From: Rhodovulum marinum
Lineage (GTDB): Bacteria > Pseudomonadota > Alphaproteobacteria > Rhodobacterales > Rhodobacteraceae
Direction: 5' to 3'
Length of the DNA stretch: 64,000 nt
Assembly (NCBI RefSeq): GCF_004343075.1
Contig: NZ_SLXP01000013.1
Coordinates: 1-64,000, forward strand
A program made the translations under genes and the position numbers. Position 1 is the first letter of the stretch. Each line of letters starts with the position of its first letter. Below are positions 55,206 through 64,000 of the stretch, piece after piece. The notes beneath the pieces are model-generated. The model did not search any database, had not been told where the DNA came from, and worked only from the letters and a program-made list of their open reading frames with translations.

Positions 55206-55856
55206 ATGCCGAAACGCCTTTGGTCGCTCGCCCCGCTTGCCGTTCTTGCCTTTGCGGGCTGGCAAAGCTGGGACACGCTGCGCCACACCCCCGCCTTCAA
55301 CCGCAGCCTGCAGGTGGAAAACGTCCTGGGCGGCACGCGGTCCTTCCGCGAAGGGTCGATGTATCACCGGGCGGAATACCTGTACCAGGTGGGCTATGGC
55401 TATCGGCATGCGACCCTGACCCTGATGTTCACGCAAGGGTTGGAGGCGTTCAAGAAGCGCATGGAACGAAACCGCGCGGCGACCGAGGCCGCCGGCGGCG
55501 TGGTACAGAACGAATACACGCGCGCCCGTGACCTGGCGCTGGCCAGTCTGCGCCTGCGCCCGTCCGATGCCCATACCTGGCTGCTGCTGGCCTCGGCCCA
55601 AGAGGAACTGGGCGCCCCCGACAGGGCGCTGGAGGCACTGTTGCGCGCGCAAGCCATGGCGCCCTACAGCATTGATATGGCAGAAGAAAGGCTGGACCTG
55701 GCGGCGGAGTTGCGCGGCGCGGTGGAGGCGGACGCGGCGCTGAGGCCCCTTGTCCGGGCGAATGCCGCCACCCTCGGGCGAACGGGACGGGCAATGAACG
55801 AGGTCCAGACGTCAGCGATCGTGGACTTGCTTGAGGACGTCGCCGCTTTCGAGTGA
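55206..55856 (+). CDS. TPR-like protein of the polysaccharide locus
   Basis: A 216-residue protein with an N-terminal anchor or signal (WSLAPLAVLAFAGWQSW) and a helical body with one or two TPR-like repeats (YTRARDLALASLRLRPSDAHTWLLLA and similar at 145-200). The function is unknown; such proteins often help assembly of polysaccharide export complexes. An upstream ATG 55125 would add 27 residues without a signal-like start, so 55206 is preferred. Confidence 0.72.
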   Translation: MPKRLWSLAPLAVLAFAGWQSWDTLRHTPAFNRSLQVENVLGGTRSFREGSMYHRAEYLYQVGYGYRHATLTLMFTQGLEAFKKRMERNRAATEAAGGVVQNEYTRARDLALASLRLRPSDAHTWLLLASAQEELGAPDRALEALLRAQAMAPYSIDMAEERLDLAAELRGAVEADAALRPLVRANAATLGRTGRAMNEVQTSAIVDLLEDVAAFE

Positions 55857-55951
55857 CCTAACGTCAGGCGTCTGGAACAAACGACCTGAAGAGATGTACG
55901 GAGCCTCACCCTCGAATAGAACTCGGTAACGGCACCATGGTTTCGGTCATT

Positions 55952-56290
55952 TCACTGCGTTGGCGGGCAAATACGGGAGTTACTCGGACTGGCGGTTGTG
56001 GAAGCAGTGCACAGAAGAGAGTCCTTGCTAAGGTCGTTCTGCGCACAATACACTGTGTCACCCCAAGAGTAGCTGCCATCATTGCCGAGAACGCAGCAAG
56101 CGGCGAGGCTACTCAGGTTATCAAATCCATCACATCCCTGTTCATTATTAACTCCACACCAAGTCAAAACCGCGTCGGCTTCTGCACAATATTCTTGAAG
56201 GCCAGGAACTTGGGCCCCTAGAGCACCCGCAATCGTCGCGTTGACACCGAAAGCCACCGCAAAAAAAACCTTCCTCGAAATGCGCATCAT
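55952..56290 (-). CDS. Small secreted cysteine-rich protein
   Basis: A 112-residue protein with a clear signal peptide (KVFFAVAFGVNATIAGALGA) and a mature part of ~85 residues carrying eight Cys, including a CC pair, so four disulfides are possible. GGAGAG precedes ATG 56290. Base composition is less GC-rich than its neighbours. It matches no family known to me. It lies between polysaccharide genes on the opposite strand. Confidence 0.65.
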   Translation of the reverse strand: MMRISRKVFFAVAFGVNATIAGALGAQVPGLQEYCAEADAVLTWCGVNNEQGCDGFDNLSSLAACCVLGNDGSYSWGDTVYCAQNDLSKDSLLCTASTTASPSNSRICPPTQ

Positions 56291-56496
56291 CGCAACTCTC
56301 CCCGTCCCGCGGGCAATGCCAAACCTGACTTGGTTAATACCGTCCGCCCCCCCGGCCGGTCAATCGACACGGGGGCAGAAACGGGGCAATTGGCCGACTT
56401 CGTAACGACTTCACGATTTGATCGCGGCCATTTGCCTTTTCGGGGGGCATCAGGCTAGAGGAAAGGCGTTATGCTGTATCCCGGTCCGAGTCTCAA

Positions 56497-57960
56497 ATGC
56501 TATCCATGCGCGCGTCCGTCCGCTCCCTCTCCCCTGCCCTGTCGCGGCCGGCGGACCGCACGGTCGCCGACCGGTTGCAGGGCGCGCTTGGCTGGGCGGC
56601 GCTGCTGGTCGCGATGGCGGCTGCGCTCGTCAATGGCGGGGTCTATGCGGTGGCCTCGACTCTGATGGCGCTGGCCGCGCTCGGGCTCTTTACGCTGCAG
56701 GTCGTGCTGGACATGGCGGGTGGGCTGCCGGTGGCCGCGCGCCGGGCGCTTGTGCCAGGCGCGCTGTGGTTCGCGGTGCTGGGATGGCTGCTGCTGCAGG
56801 GTGTACCGGGGCTGCCCATGGGGTTGCATCACCCGGTCTGGGCCATCGCGCCCGAAGGCGCTGCGCCCACGATCTCGGCCGATCCCGAAAGCGGGCGGCC
56901 ACTGGTGATGCGGCTGACCGCCTATGCGATGATCTTCTGGATCATGATGCGCAGCGCGCTGGACCCAGGCCGCGCCATGGCGTTCCTGCGCGCCTTCGCG
57001 CTGTTCTCGGCGGCGCTGGCGGTTTACGGCATCCTGTCGCGGCTGGCGGGGGTCAACATCCTGCTGGGCGTGGACGAACATGGGCCGGTCCGCGCGAGTT
57101 TCTTCAACCGAAATTCCTATGCCACCTATGCCGCCTTCGGCGCGCTGGCCAATATCGCCTGTTATTACCGGATGACCTTCCGGGCCGAGGGCGCCATGGC
57201 ATTGCGCGATTACCTGGAGCGGTTCTTTGCGGGCGGCTGGGTGCATGCGCTGGGGGCCTTGCTGTGTCTCAGCGCGCTGGCGATGACCGCCTCGCGCGCG
57301 GGGGGCATGGCCGGGGTGATCGGCATCCTGGTGCTGATCTGGGCGCTGCGACGCAAGCAGGGCGGCGGCGACCGGCTGCTTTGGGCGGTGCCGGCCGCGC
57401 TGGCGGGATTCGTCGCGCTGGTGCTGAGTTCGGATGTCGTCGACCGGCTGGCCGGAACCGAGGGCGACGCGCGGTTCATCGTGTTTCCCAAGGTGGTCGA
57501 GGCGATCCTGGACCGCCCGCTGCTGGGCCACGGGGCGGGGTCGTTCCTGCCCGCGTTTCGCCCCTATGTCCCCCTGGAGGCGGCCTTCGCGGAATGGACG
57601 ATGGCGCACAACACCTACCTTGAGAACGCGTTCGAATTCGGGCTGCCGGCAGCGGTGCTGTTCTTCGCGGCGCTCGGGCTGATCGGGACGCGGCTGTTGC
57701 GCGGGCTGCGCACGCGGCGCAGGTTCCAAAGCGTACCGGCGCTGGCCTTTGCCTGTTTCACGGTGGCCGCGTTCCATTCGCTGTTCGATTTCAGCCTGCA
57801 GATCCCCGCCATCGCCGCCACGTTCGCCGCGATCCTGGGCATCGGCTGGGCGCAGGCGTTCACCGCGGTCGAAACCACGCCCCGCCGGCGCCGCCGGTCG
57901 GATCTATCGCGGGGCGCACCTGGACGAGACCGCCGCGAAAAGCGCGATCCCGGCAAGTGA
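56497..57960 (+). CDS. O-antigen ligase / Wzy-like polymerase
   Basis: A 487-residue membrane protein with about 12 helices of the Wzy_C/O-antigen ligase family. The large periplasmic loop has the family signature in LLGHGAGSFLPAFRPY and NTYLENAFEFGLPAAVLFF. It polymerises or ligates polysaccharide repeat units at the outer face of the inner membrane. ATG 56497 or 56506 could be the start. Its 3' end overlaps the convergent VanZ-like gene by 57 bp. Confidence 0.88.
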   Translation: MLSMRASVRSLSPALSRPADRTVADRLQGALGWAALLVAMAAALVNGGVYAVASTLMALAALGLFTLQVVLDMAGGLPVAARRALVPGALWFAVLGWLLLQGVPGLPMGLHHPVWAIAPEGAAPTISADPESGRPLVMRLTAYAMIFWIMMRSALDPGRAMAFLRAFALFSAALAVYGILSRLAGVNILLGVDEHGPVRASFFNRNSYATYAAFGALANIACYYRMTFRAEGAMALRDYLERFFAGGWVHALGALLCLSALAMTASRAGGMAGVIGILVLIWALRRKQGGGDRLLWAVPAALAGFVALVLSSDVVDRLAGTEGDARFIVFPKVVEAILDRPLLGHGAGSFLPAFRPYVPLEAAFAEWTMAHNTYLENAFEFGLPAAVLFFAALGLIGTRLLRGLRTRRRFQSVPALAFACFTVAAFHSLFDFSLQIPAIAATFAAILGIGWAQAFTAVETTPRRRRRSDLSRGAPGRDRREKRDPGK

Positions 57961-58290
57961 GCCGGCGACATTCGCGGCCATGTCGGACAACCAGACTTCG
58001 CGCGTCGCGGTCATCCCCTGCGCCAGTTCAAGCAGCACCGCGACGGCCAGCAAGACCCCCGCGGCGGCATCCCTGCGGCGCGGCAGGGCTGCGTAAACCA
58101 GAACGGCCAAGGCCATATGCATGGCGCCATGCGCGGGCACTTGATACCCTTCCACCGCGCGCCGCACGAGGTCGGGCAGATCGTCGGTCAGGCTGAGCCA
58201 GCAGATCGCGGCAAACAGGCCCAGCGCCGAGACCGCCGCGATCCGGCGACGTGCGGAAGGTGACCATGGCGCGCCGCGACCGGCCGCCAC
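57904..58290 (-). CDS. VanZ-like membrane protein
   Basis: A 128-residue protein with four predicted helices and the VanZ pattern: VPAHGAMHMALAVLVYAAL, LLELAQGMTATREVWLSDMAANVAG. Family members are found near polysaccharide genes; the reaction is unknown. It is separated from the phosphatase gene by one base, so both are in one operon. Confidence 0.82.
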   Translation of the reverse strand: MAAGRGAPWSPSARRRIAAVSALGLFAAICWLSLTDDLPDLVRRAVEGYQVPAHGAMHMALAVLVYAALPRRRDAAAGVLLAVAVLLELAQGMTATREVWLSDMAANVAGSLAGIALFAAVSSRCAPR

Positions 58291-58291
58291 G

Positions 58292-59074
58292 CTAGTTCCA
58301 GACCGTCAGGAAACGGACATTCTCGTCGATCACGGCCGCGGTCAGCCGCCCCGAGTAATAGGCGCCCGTATCGACACAGATCCGCCGGTCGGTCAGAACC
58401 GGCTCGGACGCATCGAAATGACCGTGAACAACACGCAGCCCCGGCACGCCTTCGGCATCGAGAAAACCCGACGATCCCCAGAGGAGCGCGGCCTCGTCGG
58501 TGCTGTCCGGCTGCTGGGGATCAAGCCCTGCATGGGCACAGACGACGTCGCCCGACCGATAGACCAGGGGCATCGCCCGCAGGAAGTCCACGTGATCGCC
58601 CATCGCCTTGAGAAGGCCCAGCGCCACGGTGCGCAGCTTGTCGCTGCGCGGCTCTCCCTGGGGCGGCGGGACACCGTAGCTTGCCAATGTCTGCGCGCCG
58701 CCGAATTGCAGCCAGGACTTGCCGGCCTCGGGCGCATCGAGAAATCGCAACAGCGCCGCTTCGTGATTGCCCTTCAGAAGGACCAGTTCGTCCGCCTCGC
58801 AGACCGAGGCCAGACCGTGCAGACATTCCAGCACCTCGCGCGACTGGTCGCCCCGGTCGATCATGTCGCCCACGAAGACGATCGTCGGATCGCGACCGTC
58901 GCCGGCACGGGCCGAGATGTCGGTGGCGATCCGGTCCAGCATCCTCTCGAGAAGGTCGATGCGCCCGTGCAGATCGCCGACCACGTAAAGACGACGATCC
59001 GGCGCGGGGAGCCGCACCGGTTCGGGTTCGGCTGGCGTGTTTGTCTTTCTTCTGTTCAACCCCAGCATGGTCAC
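58292..59074 (-). CDS. Calcineurin-like metallophosphatase (PPP type)
   Basis: A 260-residue serine/threonine phosphatase-fold enzyme. Metal ligands are in YVVGDLHGRIDLL, FVGDMIDRGDQ, LLKGNHEAALL, VCAHAGLDP and VVHGHFD. A likely partner for the tyrosine autokinase gene directly upstream (39 bp), though substrate type is not certain. ATG 59074 or 59068 may be the start. Confidence 0.9.
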   Translation of the reverse strand: MTMLGLNRRKTNTPAEPEPVRLPAPDRRLYVVGDLHGRIDLLERMLDRIATDISARAGDGRDPTIVFVGDMIDRGDQSREVLECLHGLASVCEADELVLLKGNHEAALLRFLDAPEAGKSWLQFGGAQTLASYGVPPPQGEPRSDKLRTVALGLLKAMGDHVDFLRAMPLVYRSGDVVCAHAGLDPQQPDSTDEAALLWGSSGFLDAEGVPGLRVVHGHFDASEPVLTDRRICVDTGAYYSGRLTAAVIDENVRFLTVWN

Positions 59075-59112
59075 CGCCCACTCAACGGATCGTCCGGCCG
59101 CGCGAGGCGCGA

Positions 59113-61398
59113 TCAGACCTCATAGTAGTCCCGGTAGCGCCCCTTGTAATAGGCGTAGCCGTCATAGGCGTACCGGGAGGCCTTGGCCTCGTCGACCATG
59201 GTGAAGACAAGGCCGGTCAGCTTCGCATCGACAGAGGTCAGTTCCCGCAGGCCTTCGAGGACCGCGTTCCTCGGGGTCTTGTCCCAACGCACGGCGAACA
59301 CCACGGTGTCGGCCATCGACGCCAGGATCCGCGCATCGGTCACGACCAGCGTCGGCGGCGTGTCGAGGATCACCAGGTCATAGGCCTCGGACAGGTCCTG
59401 AACCAGTTCGCGGAACCGGTGCGAGGCAAGTACGTCGGCGGCGTTGATGTTCGCGCTCCGCTCGGCGGACTTCGTCATCAGCAGGTGCAGGCCGGTCTCG
59501 GGTTCCTTGTAGATCGCCTGCGCAAGCGTCGCCGTGTTGTTCATCACCGACAGCAGACCCAGTTCGTCCTCCTTGACCTTCAACACCTTGCCAAGCGCGG
59601 GCATCCTGAGGTCGCAATCGACGATGATCGCCGACTTGCCCATCTGCCGGCTGGTGAGCGCCAGCAACATCGACGTCGTCGACTTGCCCTCGCGCGGGAC
59701 GGACGAGGTGAACATGACCACCTTCGGCGGGCTGTCCACATTCGAGAACAGGATCGAGGTGCGCAGGTTGCGGATCGATTCCGCAAGCGACGAATTCGGC
59801 TTGTCGCGCAAAACCTCGACCACGTCCGACCGTTGCACCCGGCTTCCGGCCGAGGGGATCGTGCCCAGGATGCCGAGGCCGGTCATCTGCTCGAGTTGCT
59901 GGGCCGAGCGGAAGGTGTTGTTCAGCTTGTCCATCAGGAACACCAGCCCCACCCCGGTCATCAGGCCCAGAAGGGTGGACAGCATCTTGGTGCGCCGGGC
60001 CGACGTGCCGAGCGGGCCGTTGGGGATCTCGGCCGGCGAGATCACGCGGGCATCCGCGGTCTGAAGCGTTTCTTCGGCCGAGGATTCCTGAAGGCGCGAC
60101 AGCAGGTTCTCGTAAAGGATGCGGCTCGCTTCGGCCTCGCGTTCCAGCTGGCGGATTTCGACCGCTGCCTTGGCCTGTTCGGCCGCCTTGTCCTCGAGCG
60201 CACGGATCTCGGCGACCAGCTTTTCCTCGGCGGCGCGTTTCGCCTCGAGATCGATCTCGATCGACTTGAGGATCCGGGCGGCCTCGGCGCGGATGCTCTT
60301 GCGGACCTCCTCGATCTGCGCGGTCAGCCGGACACGGGCGGGATGGCCCGCCGGCACCGTGGTCTCCAGCGCGGCCAGCTGGGCCATGAATTCGCTTTCC
60401 TCGCGGCGGAACCCCGCGATGATCGGGGATTCACGGAACTCGGTCAGCGCACCCAGGTCCTGCCCTTCTTCAACCGCCTGCGACAGCCGTCGGAATTGCG
60501 CCTCCTTGGAGGACAATTCGTTCCGGGTGACCGCAAGCGCGCCGTTCAACGACTGGATCTGCTGCTTGGTCACATCCAGGCTCTGGCCCGACTCGGTGCT
60601 GAGCGTGGCATAGGCGATCTCGACCTCGCGCTCGGCCGCCGACACCCGGCCCTGCAACTGCTCGACCCGGTCGGACAGCCAGCCGACGGCGTTTCGCGTG
60701 GTCTCGAGCTTTCCTTCCAGTTGATCGACAAGGTATTGTTCGGTGATCTCGTTGGCGATACGTGCCGAAAGCCTTGGATCACCCGAGGTGAAAGACACCG
60801 AAATAACGCGGCTTTCCGGGATCGGATTCAGCGACATGCCCGCTTCGATCCGGTTGACCAGGGCAAGGCGCTTGCGCATGGCGGCCTCTTCGGGCGGCAA
60901 GGGCTGTGGCGGCGGTGATTTCAGGCCGATATCCATCATGAATTCCTGCACGCCGTCGGGAAGCGTCGTCAGGTCGCGCAACCATTGGCGCGCTCTCTGC
61001 ACCGCGGTCAGATCCTCGGGCGGCCTGGGCTGGAATTCGCGATTTTCCATCAGGCCAAGCTCGTCGATCACGCGATTGATAAGCTTGGTCGACCGCAGGA
61101 TCTCGGTATGGGTCTGGAGCGTGGTATCCCCGAAACGGGCATCCACCATCACCCCTTCGCCCTTCATCACATCGGCCCGTTCGGTCCCGATCAATAGCTT
61201 TGCCGTCGCCCGGTAACGCGGTTCGACCTGGCTTGCGGCGAGAATACCCATCACGATCCCGAACAGCGCACAGATCGCGATGATCCACTTGCCGCGCCAC
61301 ATGGTCATCGCCAGCGCGCGCAGATCGATGACGTCGTCGTCTTCGTCGAACGGTTCGGCCATTGCCGGGCCCGGGGTCCTGTTACTCGTACCTGTCAT
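59113..61398 (-). CDS. Wzc-like polysaccharide copolymerase / tyrosine autokinase
   Basis: A ~761-residue inner-membrane protein that controls polysaccharide chain length and export. It has an N-terminal Wzz domain with helix 1 (KWIIAICALFGIVMGILAA), a long periplasmic coiled coil (about 200-430), a GNVR-like helix 2 (TLLGLMTGVGLVFLM) and a cytoplasmic BY-kinase. Kinase sites: Walker A SSVPREGKSTT (near 569), Walker A' IIVDCDLRMP and Walker B LVILDTPP. The tail has a tyrosine cluster (YAYDGYAYYKGRYRDYYEV). The start may be 61419, 61398 or 61362. It pairs with the Wza-like lipoprotein. Confidence 0.93.
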   Translation of the reverse strand: MTGTSNRTPGPAMAEPFDEDDDVIDLRALAMTMWRGKWIIAICALFGIVMGILAASQVEPRYRATAKLLIGTERADVMKGEGVMVDARFGDTTLQTHTEILRSTKLINRVIDELGLMENREFQPRPPEDLTAVQRARQWLRDLTTLPDGVQEFMMDIGLKSPPPQPLPPEEAAMRKRLALVNRIEAGMSLNPIPESRVISVSFTSGDPRLSARIANEITEQYLVDQLEGKLETTRNAVGWLSDRVEQLQGRVSAAEREVEIAYATLSTESGQSLDVTKQQIQSLNGALAVTRNELSSKEAQFRRLSQAVEEGQDLGALTEFRESPIIAGFRREESEFMAQLAALETTVPAGHPARVRLTAQIEEVRKSIRAEAARILKSIEIDLEAKRAAEEKLVAEIRALEDKAAEQAKAAVEIRQLEREAEASRILYENLLSRLQESSAEETLQTADARVISPAEIPNGPLGTSARRTKMLSTLLGLMTGVGLVFLMDKLNNTFRSAQQLEQMTGLGILGTIPSAGSRVQRSDVVEVLRDKPNSSLAESIRNLRTSILFSNVDSPPKVVMFTSSVPREGKSTTSMLLALTSRQMGKSAIIVDCDLRMPALGKVLKVKEDELGLLSVMNNTATLAQAIYKEPETGLHLLMTKSAERSANINAADVLASHRFRELVQDLSEAYDLVILDTPPTLVVTDARILASMADTVVFAVRWDKTPRNAVLEGLRELTSVDAKLTGLVFTMVDEAKASRYAYDGYAYYKGRYRDYYEV

Positions 61399-61482
61399 GT
61401 AACCACTTCTGCTTGGCATGCGTGGCGCCGGCCCTGCCCATTTGCGAACGGTCAGACGGGCCGGCGCGGTCTGGATGGCATC

Positions 61483-62646
61483 TCATCCCGAACACCTCTC
61501 CACGACCCTGTCCAGCTGGCGCAGGATCGCCCCTTCGGCGGCATCGAGCCCGCCATGTTCCAGCGCGATGCCGGGTGTCGTCTCGACGAACCGCAAGAAG
61601 GCGTTGCGAAGATCGCGCTCGAAATCGACATAGCCGTCCTCGGTCAGGAACAGCCGCAAACGGTCCAGCGGCGAGAGCGTACGGCAGATGGCATGCGCCG
61701 CCGGAAAATCGCGCCGGTAACGCAGATCGACCACAAGGTCGGGCCGGACCGGATGCGTTGCGACCGCCCCCTGCGGCAAGGGCTGGTAGCGCACTTTGCG
61801 CCGGCCAAGGACATGCACGCGCGCCCCGGCAAGACCGGGGAACAGGCCTGCCAGCGCCGCGACGCTGCCCTCCTTGACGCTCAGGGCAAACGGCAAAGGG
61901 ACAACGCGCATTTCCGCATCGAAGGGCGCGCAATCCTCGGCCACCATCTGCCAGCCGCGCGCAACGAGCCCCGCGGCCAGCGTCGACTTTCCCGCCCCGC
62001 TGGGTCCGGCAAGAAAGACCGCCCGGCCATCCCGCGCAAGCACGGCCCCATGCACCATGGCGTGCCAGTCGCCGGCAAGCCGGATGAGCTCAGACACCAG
62101 AGCCCCGCGCAGCGCCACCGCATCCCGTTCCCGGCGGAACACCCTGCCCTCGAGGCAAAGCCGCCACCCCCCCTCGGGTCCCGCGACCCGCAGAACATGA
62201 CGGCGCCCCGCGCCGCCATCCGGGAACCCGGCGGTCATGTCCGCGACGGTCGCCGCCAGACCGGGGTCGTCGACCTCAAGCACCACAGAGCGCCCGGCCA
62301 CCGCGATCCCCCGCCGAAACGCGGGACATCCGACCGTTTCCCCCTCAAATGCCGGGACATCCCGGAACGGAGGCGGATCGAAAAGACCTTGTGCCCGCCA
62401 GGCGGCCAGGCAATCGGCGATGTCGGTATCGGCCTGCGCCGCGCGGTCGGGGCGGCGGGCGCGATACCGTTCGGCCAGAGTGCCGTGTCCGGGGGCGCCG
62501 GCCAGCAGGTCCCAGATCTCGGCGGCCGTGCCGTTCAGCCCGACGACGGCATTCCAGGCGGGCACAAGGCCCAGGCGCAGACCGGCAAAGTCCACGCTGG
62601 GCCGCCAGTGGCGGCAGGCCGCGACATCGGGGGCCCCTGCTGCCAT
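61483..62646 (-). CDS. PqqD-like / HprK-related kinase fusion
   Basis: A 387-residue two-domain protein. Residues ~10-95 are PqqD-like (WNAVVGLNGTAAEIWDLLAG), the peptide-binding chaperone fold of RiPP systems. Residues ~130-387 resemble HPr kinase, with Walker A GPSGAGKST near 215. In the HPr-rel-A system, known from polysaccharide and exosortase loci, the two domains are normally separate genes; here they are joined. ATG 62646 overlaps the previous stop (TGATG). Likely substrate: a peptide or small protein such as the product of 63735-63968. No HPr is encoded nearby. Confidence 0.8.
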   Translation of the reverse strand: MAAGAPDVAACRHWRPSVDFAGLRLGLVPAWNAVVGLNGTAAEIWDLLAGAPGHGTLAERYRARRPDRAAQADTDIADCLAAWRAQGLFDPPPFRDVPAFEGETVGCPAFRRGIAVAGRSVVLEVDDPGLAATVADMTAGFPDGGAGRRHVLRVAGPEGGWRLCLEGRVFRRERDAVALRGALVSELIRLAGDWHAMVHGAVLARDGRAVFLAGPSGAGKSTLAAGLVARGWQMVAEDCAPFDAEMRVVPLPFALSVKEGSVAALAGLFPGLAGARVHVLGRRKVRYQPLPQGAVATHPVRPDLVVDLRYRRDFPAAHAICRTLSPLDRLRLFLTEDGYVDFERDLRNAFLRFVETTPGIALEHGGLDAAEGAILRQLDRVVERCSG

Positions 62647-63719
62647 CACGCCGACCGCCCCAGAACGTAACGGCGATAGGCACGGCGATAGGTTTCGGGC
62701 TGGCCGAGATAACGGATGGCGCGCCGGCGTGGCTCTCCCCCGCGGGCCAGGCTGCGCAAGGTGTAACGTGCCAGGTTTGCCGCAAGCCCCACCCGGCGCG
62801 ACCGCGGATGGTCGAGTTGCCACACCCACCGCGCCGCGTCGAGCCGCGCCACGGGGCCGCAGCGCCGCACGGGCGGCGCATACCCGGTAAAGCGAACGAG
62901 ACAGCGATTGGTGATTTCAAGCACGCCGGACCACCCCGCCCCGGCGAGATGGCGTTCGAGCCAGTCCCAGTCGATACGGTCCCCGTGGCGGGCGGCAAGA
63001 AACCGGATATCGAGCAGGTCGCGCATCTGCAGCATGGGCGCGAGATAGGTGCCGCCGCCCGCGGGGCCATGCAGCATCGCGATCAGAACCCGGTCGGTCG
63101 GAGCGGGCACGCGCAGGCGCGCCTGCCCCAGCACGATTTCCTCGGATCGCGCGATGATGTCCTCGGCGGGCGCCAGGGCGCGGGCCTCTTCGGGGAGGAT
63201 CGCATGGTGCAGTTCCACCGGCGCCTGCCCCCCTGCGCCGACCACGGGCAAGAGATGCTTGTGTTGTGCCACCAGTTCCGGGTGGCCCGGGGCCTGCGCC
63301 CCCCGCCCGGCAAGCTCCAGAAGGGTGCGATGCGCCGTTTGCAGCTGCCCCTGCGGCACGAGAAGGTCGAGATCCGCCAACAGGCGTGATCCCGGCGTGG
63401 GCCAAAGATCCGTCGCCAGGTGCGACGCCCCCTTCAGCAATACGGGCACGATGCCTGCGCGGTTCAGGCAAATGCCAACGGCTTCGATCTGTCGGCGCAG
63501 ATCGGCATTACGAACGGCGTTCAGATCATGGGCAGCTTCGAACGGCGCCAGATCTGCGGCGTGGCGCGCCTTGTCGGCAGCATTCGCCGCCGGCCAGACC
63601 GCCGTCACCAGCGTATCACTTGCACGCACCAGGCGACTGTCGGACCAGTCCCAGGAAAACGCCCCGTTGCCCGCGACCAGCTTTCCGATCGCGGACAGCA
63701 TCTGCAGCCCGTCGCTCAT
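62646..63719 (-). CDS. Nucleotidyltransferase family protein (HPr-rel-A type)
   Basis: A 357-residue protein of the NTP_transf_5 type (PF14907-like). The nucleotidyltransferase core is VPVLLKGASHLATDL and RLLADLDLLVP, where the DxD pair binds metal, followed by VELHHAI. Such proteins accompany PqqD and HprK-related kinases in polysaccharide loci; the exact reaction is unknown. It starts 15 bp after the small gene and overlaps the fusion kinase gene. Confidence 0.82.
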   Translation of the reverse strand: MSDGLQMLSAIGKLVAGNGAFSWDWSDSRLVRASDTLVTAVWPAANAADKARHAADLAPFEAAHDLNAVRNADLRRQIEAVGICLNRAGIVPVLLKGASHLATDLWPTPGSRLLADLDLLVPQGQLQTAHRTLLELAGRGAQAPGHPELVAQHKHLLPVVGAGGQAPVELHHAILPEEARALAPAEDIIARSEEIVLGQARLRVPAPTDRVLIAMLHGPAGGGTYLAPMLQMRDLLDIRFLAARHGDRIDWDWLERHLAGAGWSGVLEITNRCLVRFTGYAPPVRRCGPVARLDAARWVWQLDHPRSRRVGLAANLARYTLRSLARGGEPRRRAIRYLGQPETYRRAYRRYVLGRSA

Positions 63720-63734
63720 CCCGAAACCCGGCCG

Positions 63735-63968
63735 TCAGAGTTGCGGCCTGTCGTCATCGTCGTCGTCGACATCCCCGAGATCGGGGCAATTGCTGGCGTC
63801 GACACAGGATCCGATGAATTCCGCCCTGGACGCGGACGGCGCGAGCAACAGCGCGACCGCAGGCGCCCCACCGGCCAGCGCCCCGAGACGGCGCAAAGCC
63901 GCGCGGCGCTCGCCGTCGATTTCACCGAGAGCCTCGGGGGCCTCGTCGATTTGCGTCTGCCGTGTCAT
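63735..63968 (-). CDS. Small exported protein with Asp-rich tail
   Basis: A 77-residue protein. The first ~20 residues are acidic (TQIDEAPEALGEIDGE), then a Tat-like segment (RRAALRRLGALAGGAP and AVALLLAPSASRA), then ~28 residues with two Cys (GSCVDASNCPDLG) and a run of six Asp near the end. It is the first gene of a set with a nucleotidyltransferase and the PqqD-HprK kinase, so it is the obvious candidate substrate. Whether it is exported, modified or both is inference. Confidence 0.65.
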   Translation of the reverse strand: MTRQTQIDEAPEALGEIDGERRAALRRLGALAGGAPAVALLLAPSASRAEFIGSCVDASNCPDLGDVDDDDDDRPQL

Positions 63969-64000
63969 ACCCTTTATGCACCCACCTTTGAATTTCGCAT

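Overview
The window is high-GC DNA that reads as a chromosome segment of an alphaproteobacterium, most likely a Rhodobacteraceae member. The best evidence is the block murA - DUF2948 - hisD - UPF0262 - low-molecular-weight phosphatase - infA - maf - RNase E/G - yacG (38.8-47.6 kb), an order I associate with that family, plus a VPLPA-type C-terminal sorting signal. The genus cannot be named from the sequence.

Layout. (1) 0-7 kb: tail of an unknown gene, a terminator, katG behind a Fur/PerR-like palindrome, and a five-PAS GGDEF/EAL protein. (2) 7.0-8.2 kb: a complete IS3-family element. (3) 8324-38709: a 30.4-kb integrated element in tRNA-Phe(GAA). A tyrosine integrase and an AlpA-like protein lie next to the intact tRNA. 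The last 16 bp of the tRNA are duplicated at the far end, and GTCCCAC repeats occur inside both ends. Cargo from left to right: two large PLD-helicase fusions (candidate defence pair); an ECF sigma/anti-sigma pair; a DUF2333 protein; a small DUF1127-like protein; an eight-gene Mrp/Mbh-like cation/proton antiporter operon; an OLD-type ATPase; an IS3 transposase scar; a yhiI-rbbA-yhhJ type ABC exporter; and a decayed plasmid/ICE core (RepA with iteron-like repeats, DUF2840, lytic transglycosylase remnant, antitoxin stub). (4) 38.7-47.7 kb: the housekeeping block and tRNA-Thr(GGT). (5) 47.7-51.0 kb: HNH nuclease, CBS-HEPN protein and a broken DNA methylase, probably the remains of a restriction/defence locus. 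(6) 51.6-64 kb: an exopolysaccharide locus (sugar transferase, VPLPA protein, Wza-like lipoprotein, Wzy-like polymerase, VanZ protein, phosphatase, Wzc-like tyrosine autokinase), followed by an HPr-rel-A-like trio: small exported Asp-tailed protein, nucleotidyltransferase, PqqD-HprK fusion kinase.

The strongest new signals are these. Four promoter-like sites with the pattern GGGAT(G/T)A-N14-GCGT sit in the two divergent intergenic regions of the sigma-factor segment; they link the ECF factor to itself, DUF2333, the DUF1127-like gene and the Mrp operon. The two PLD-helicases are adjacent. The third antiporter subunit has lost the conserved membrane glutamate. The PqqD-HprK fusion stands next to a possible peptide substrate. 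All functional statements rest on motifs, gene order and family knowledge; no database search was run.
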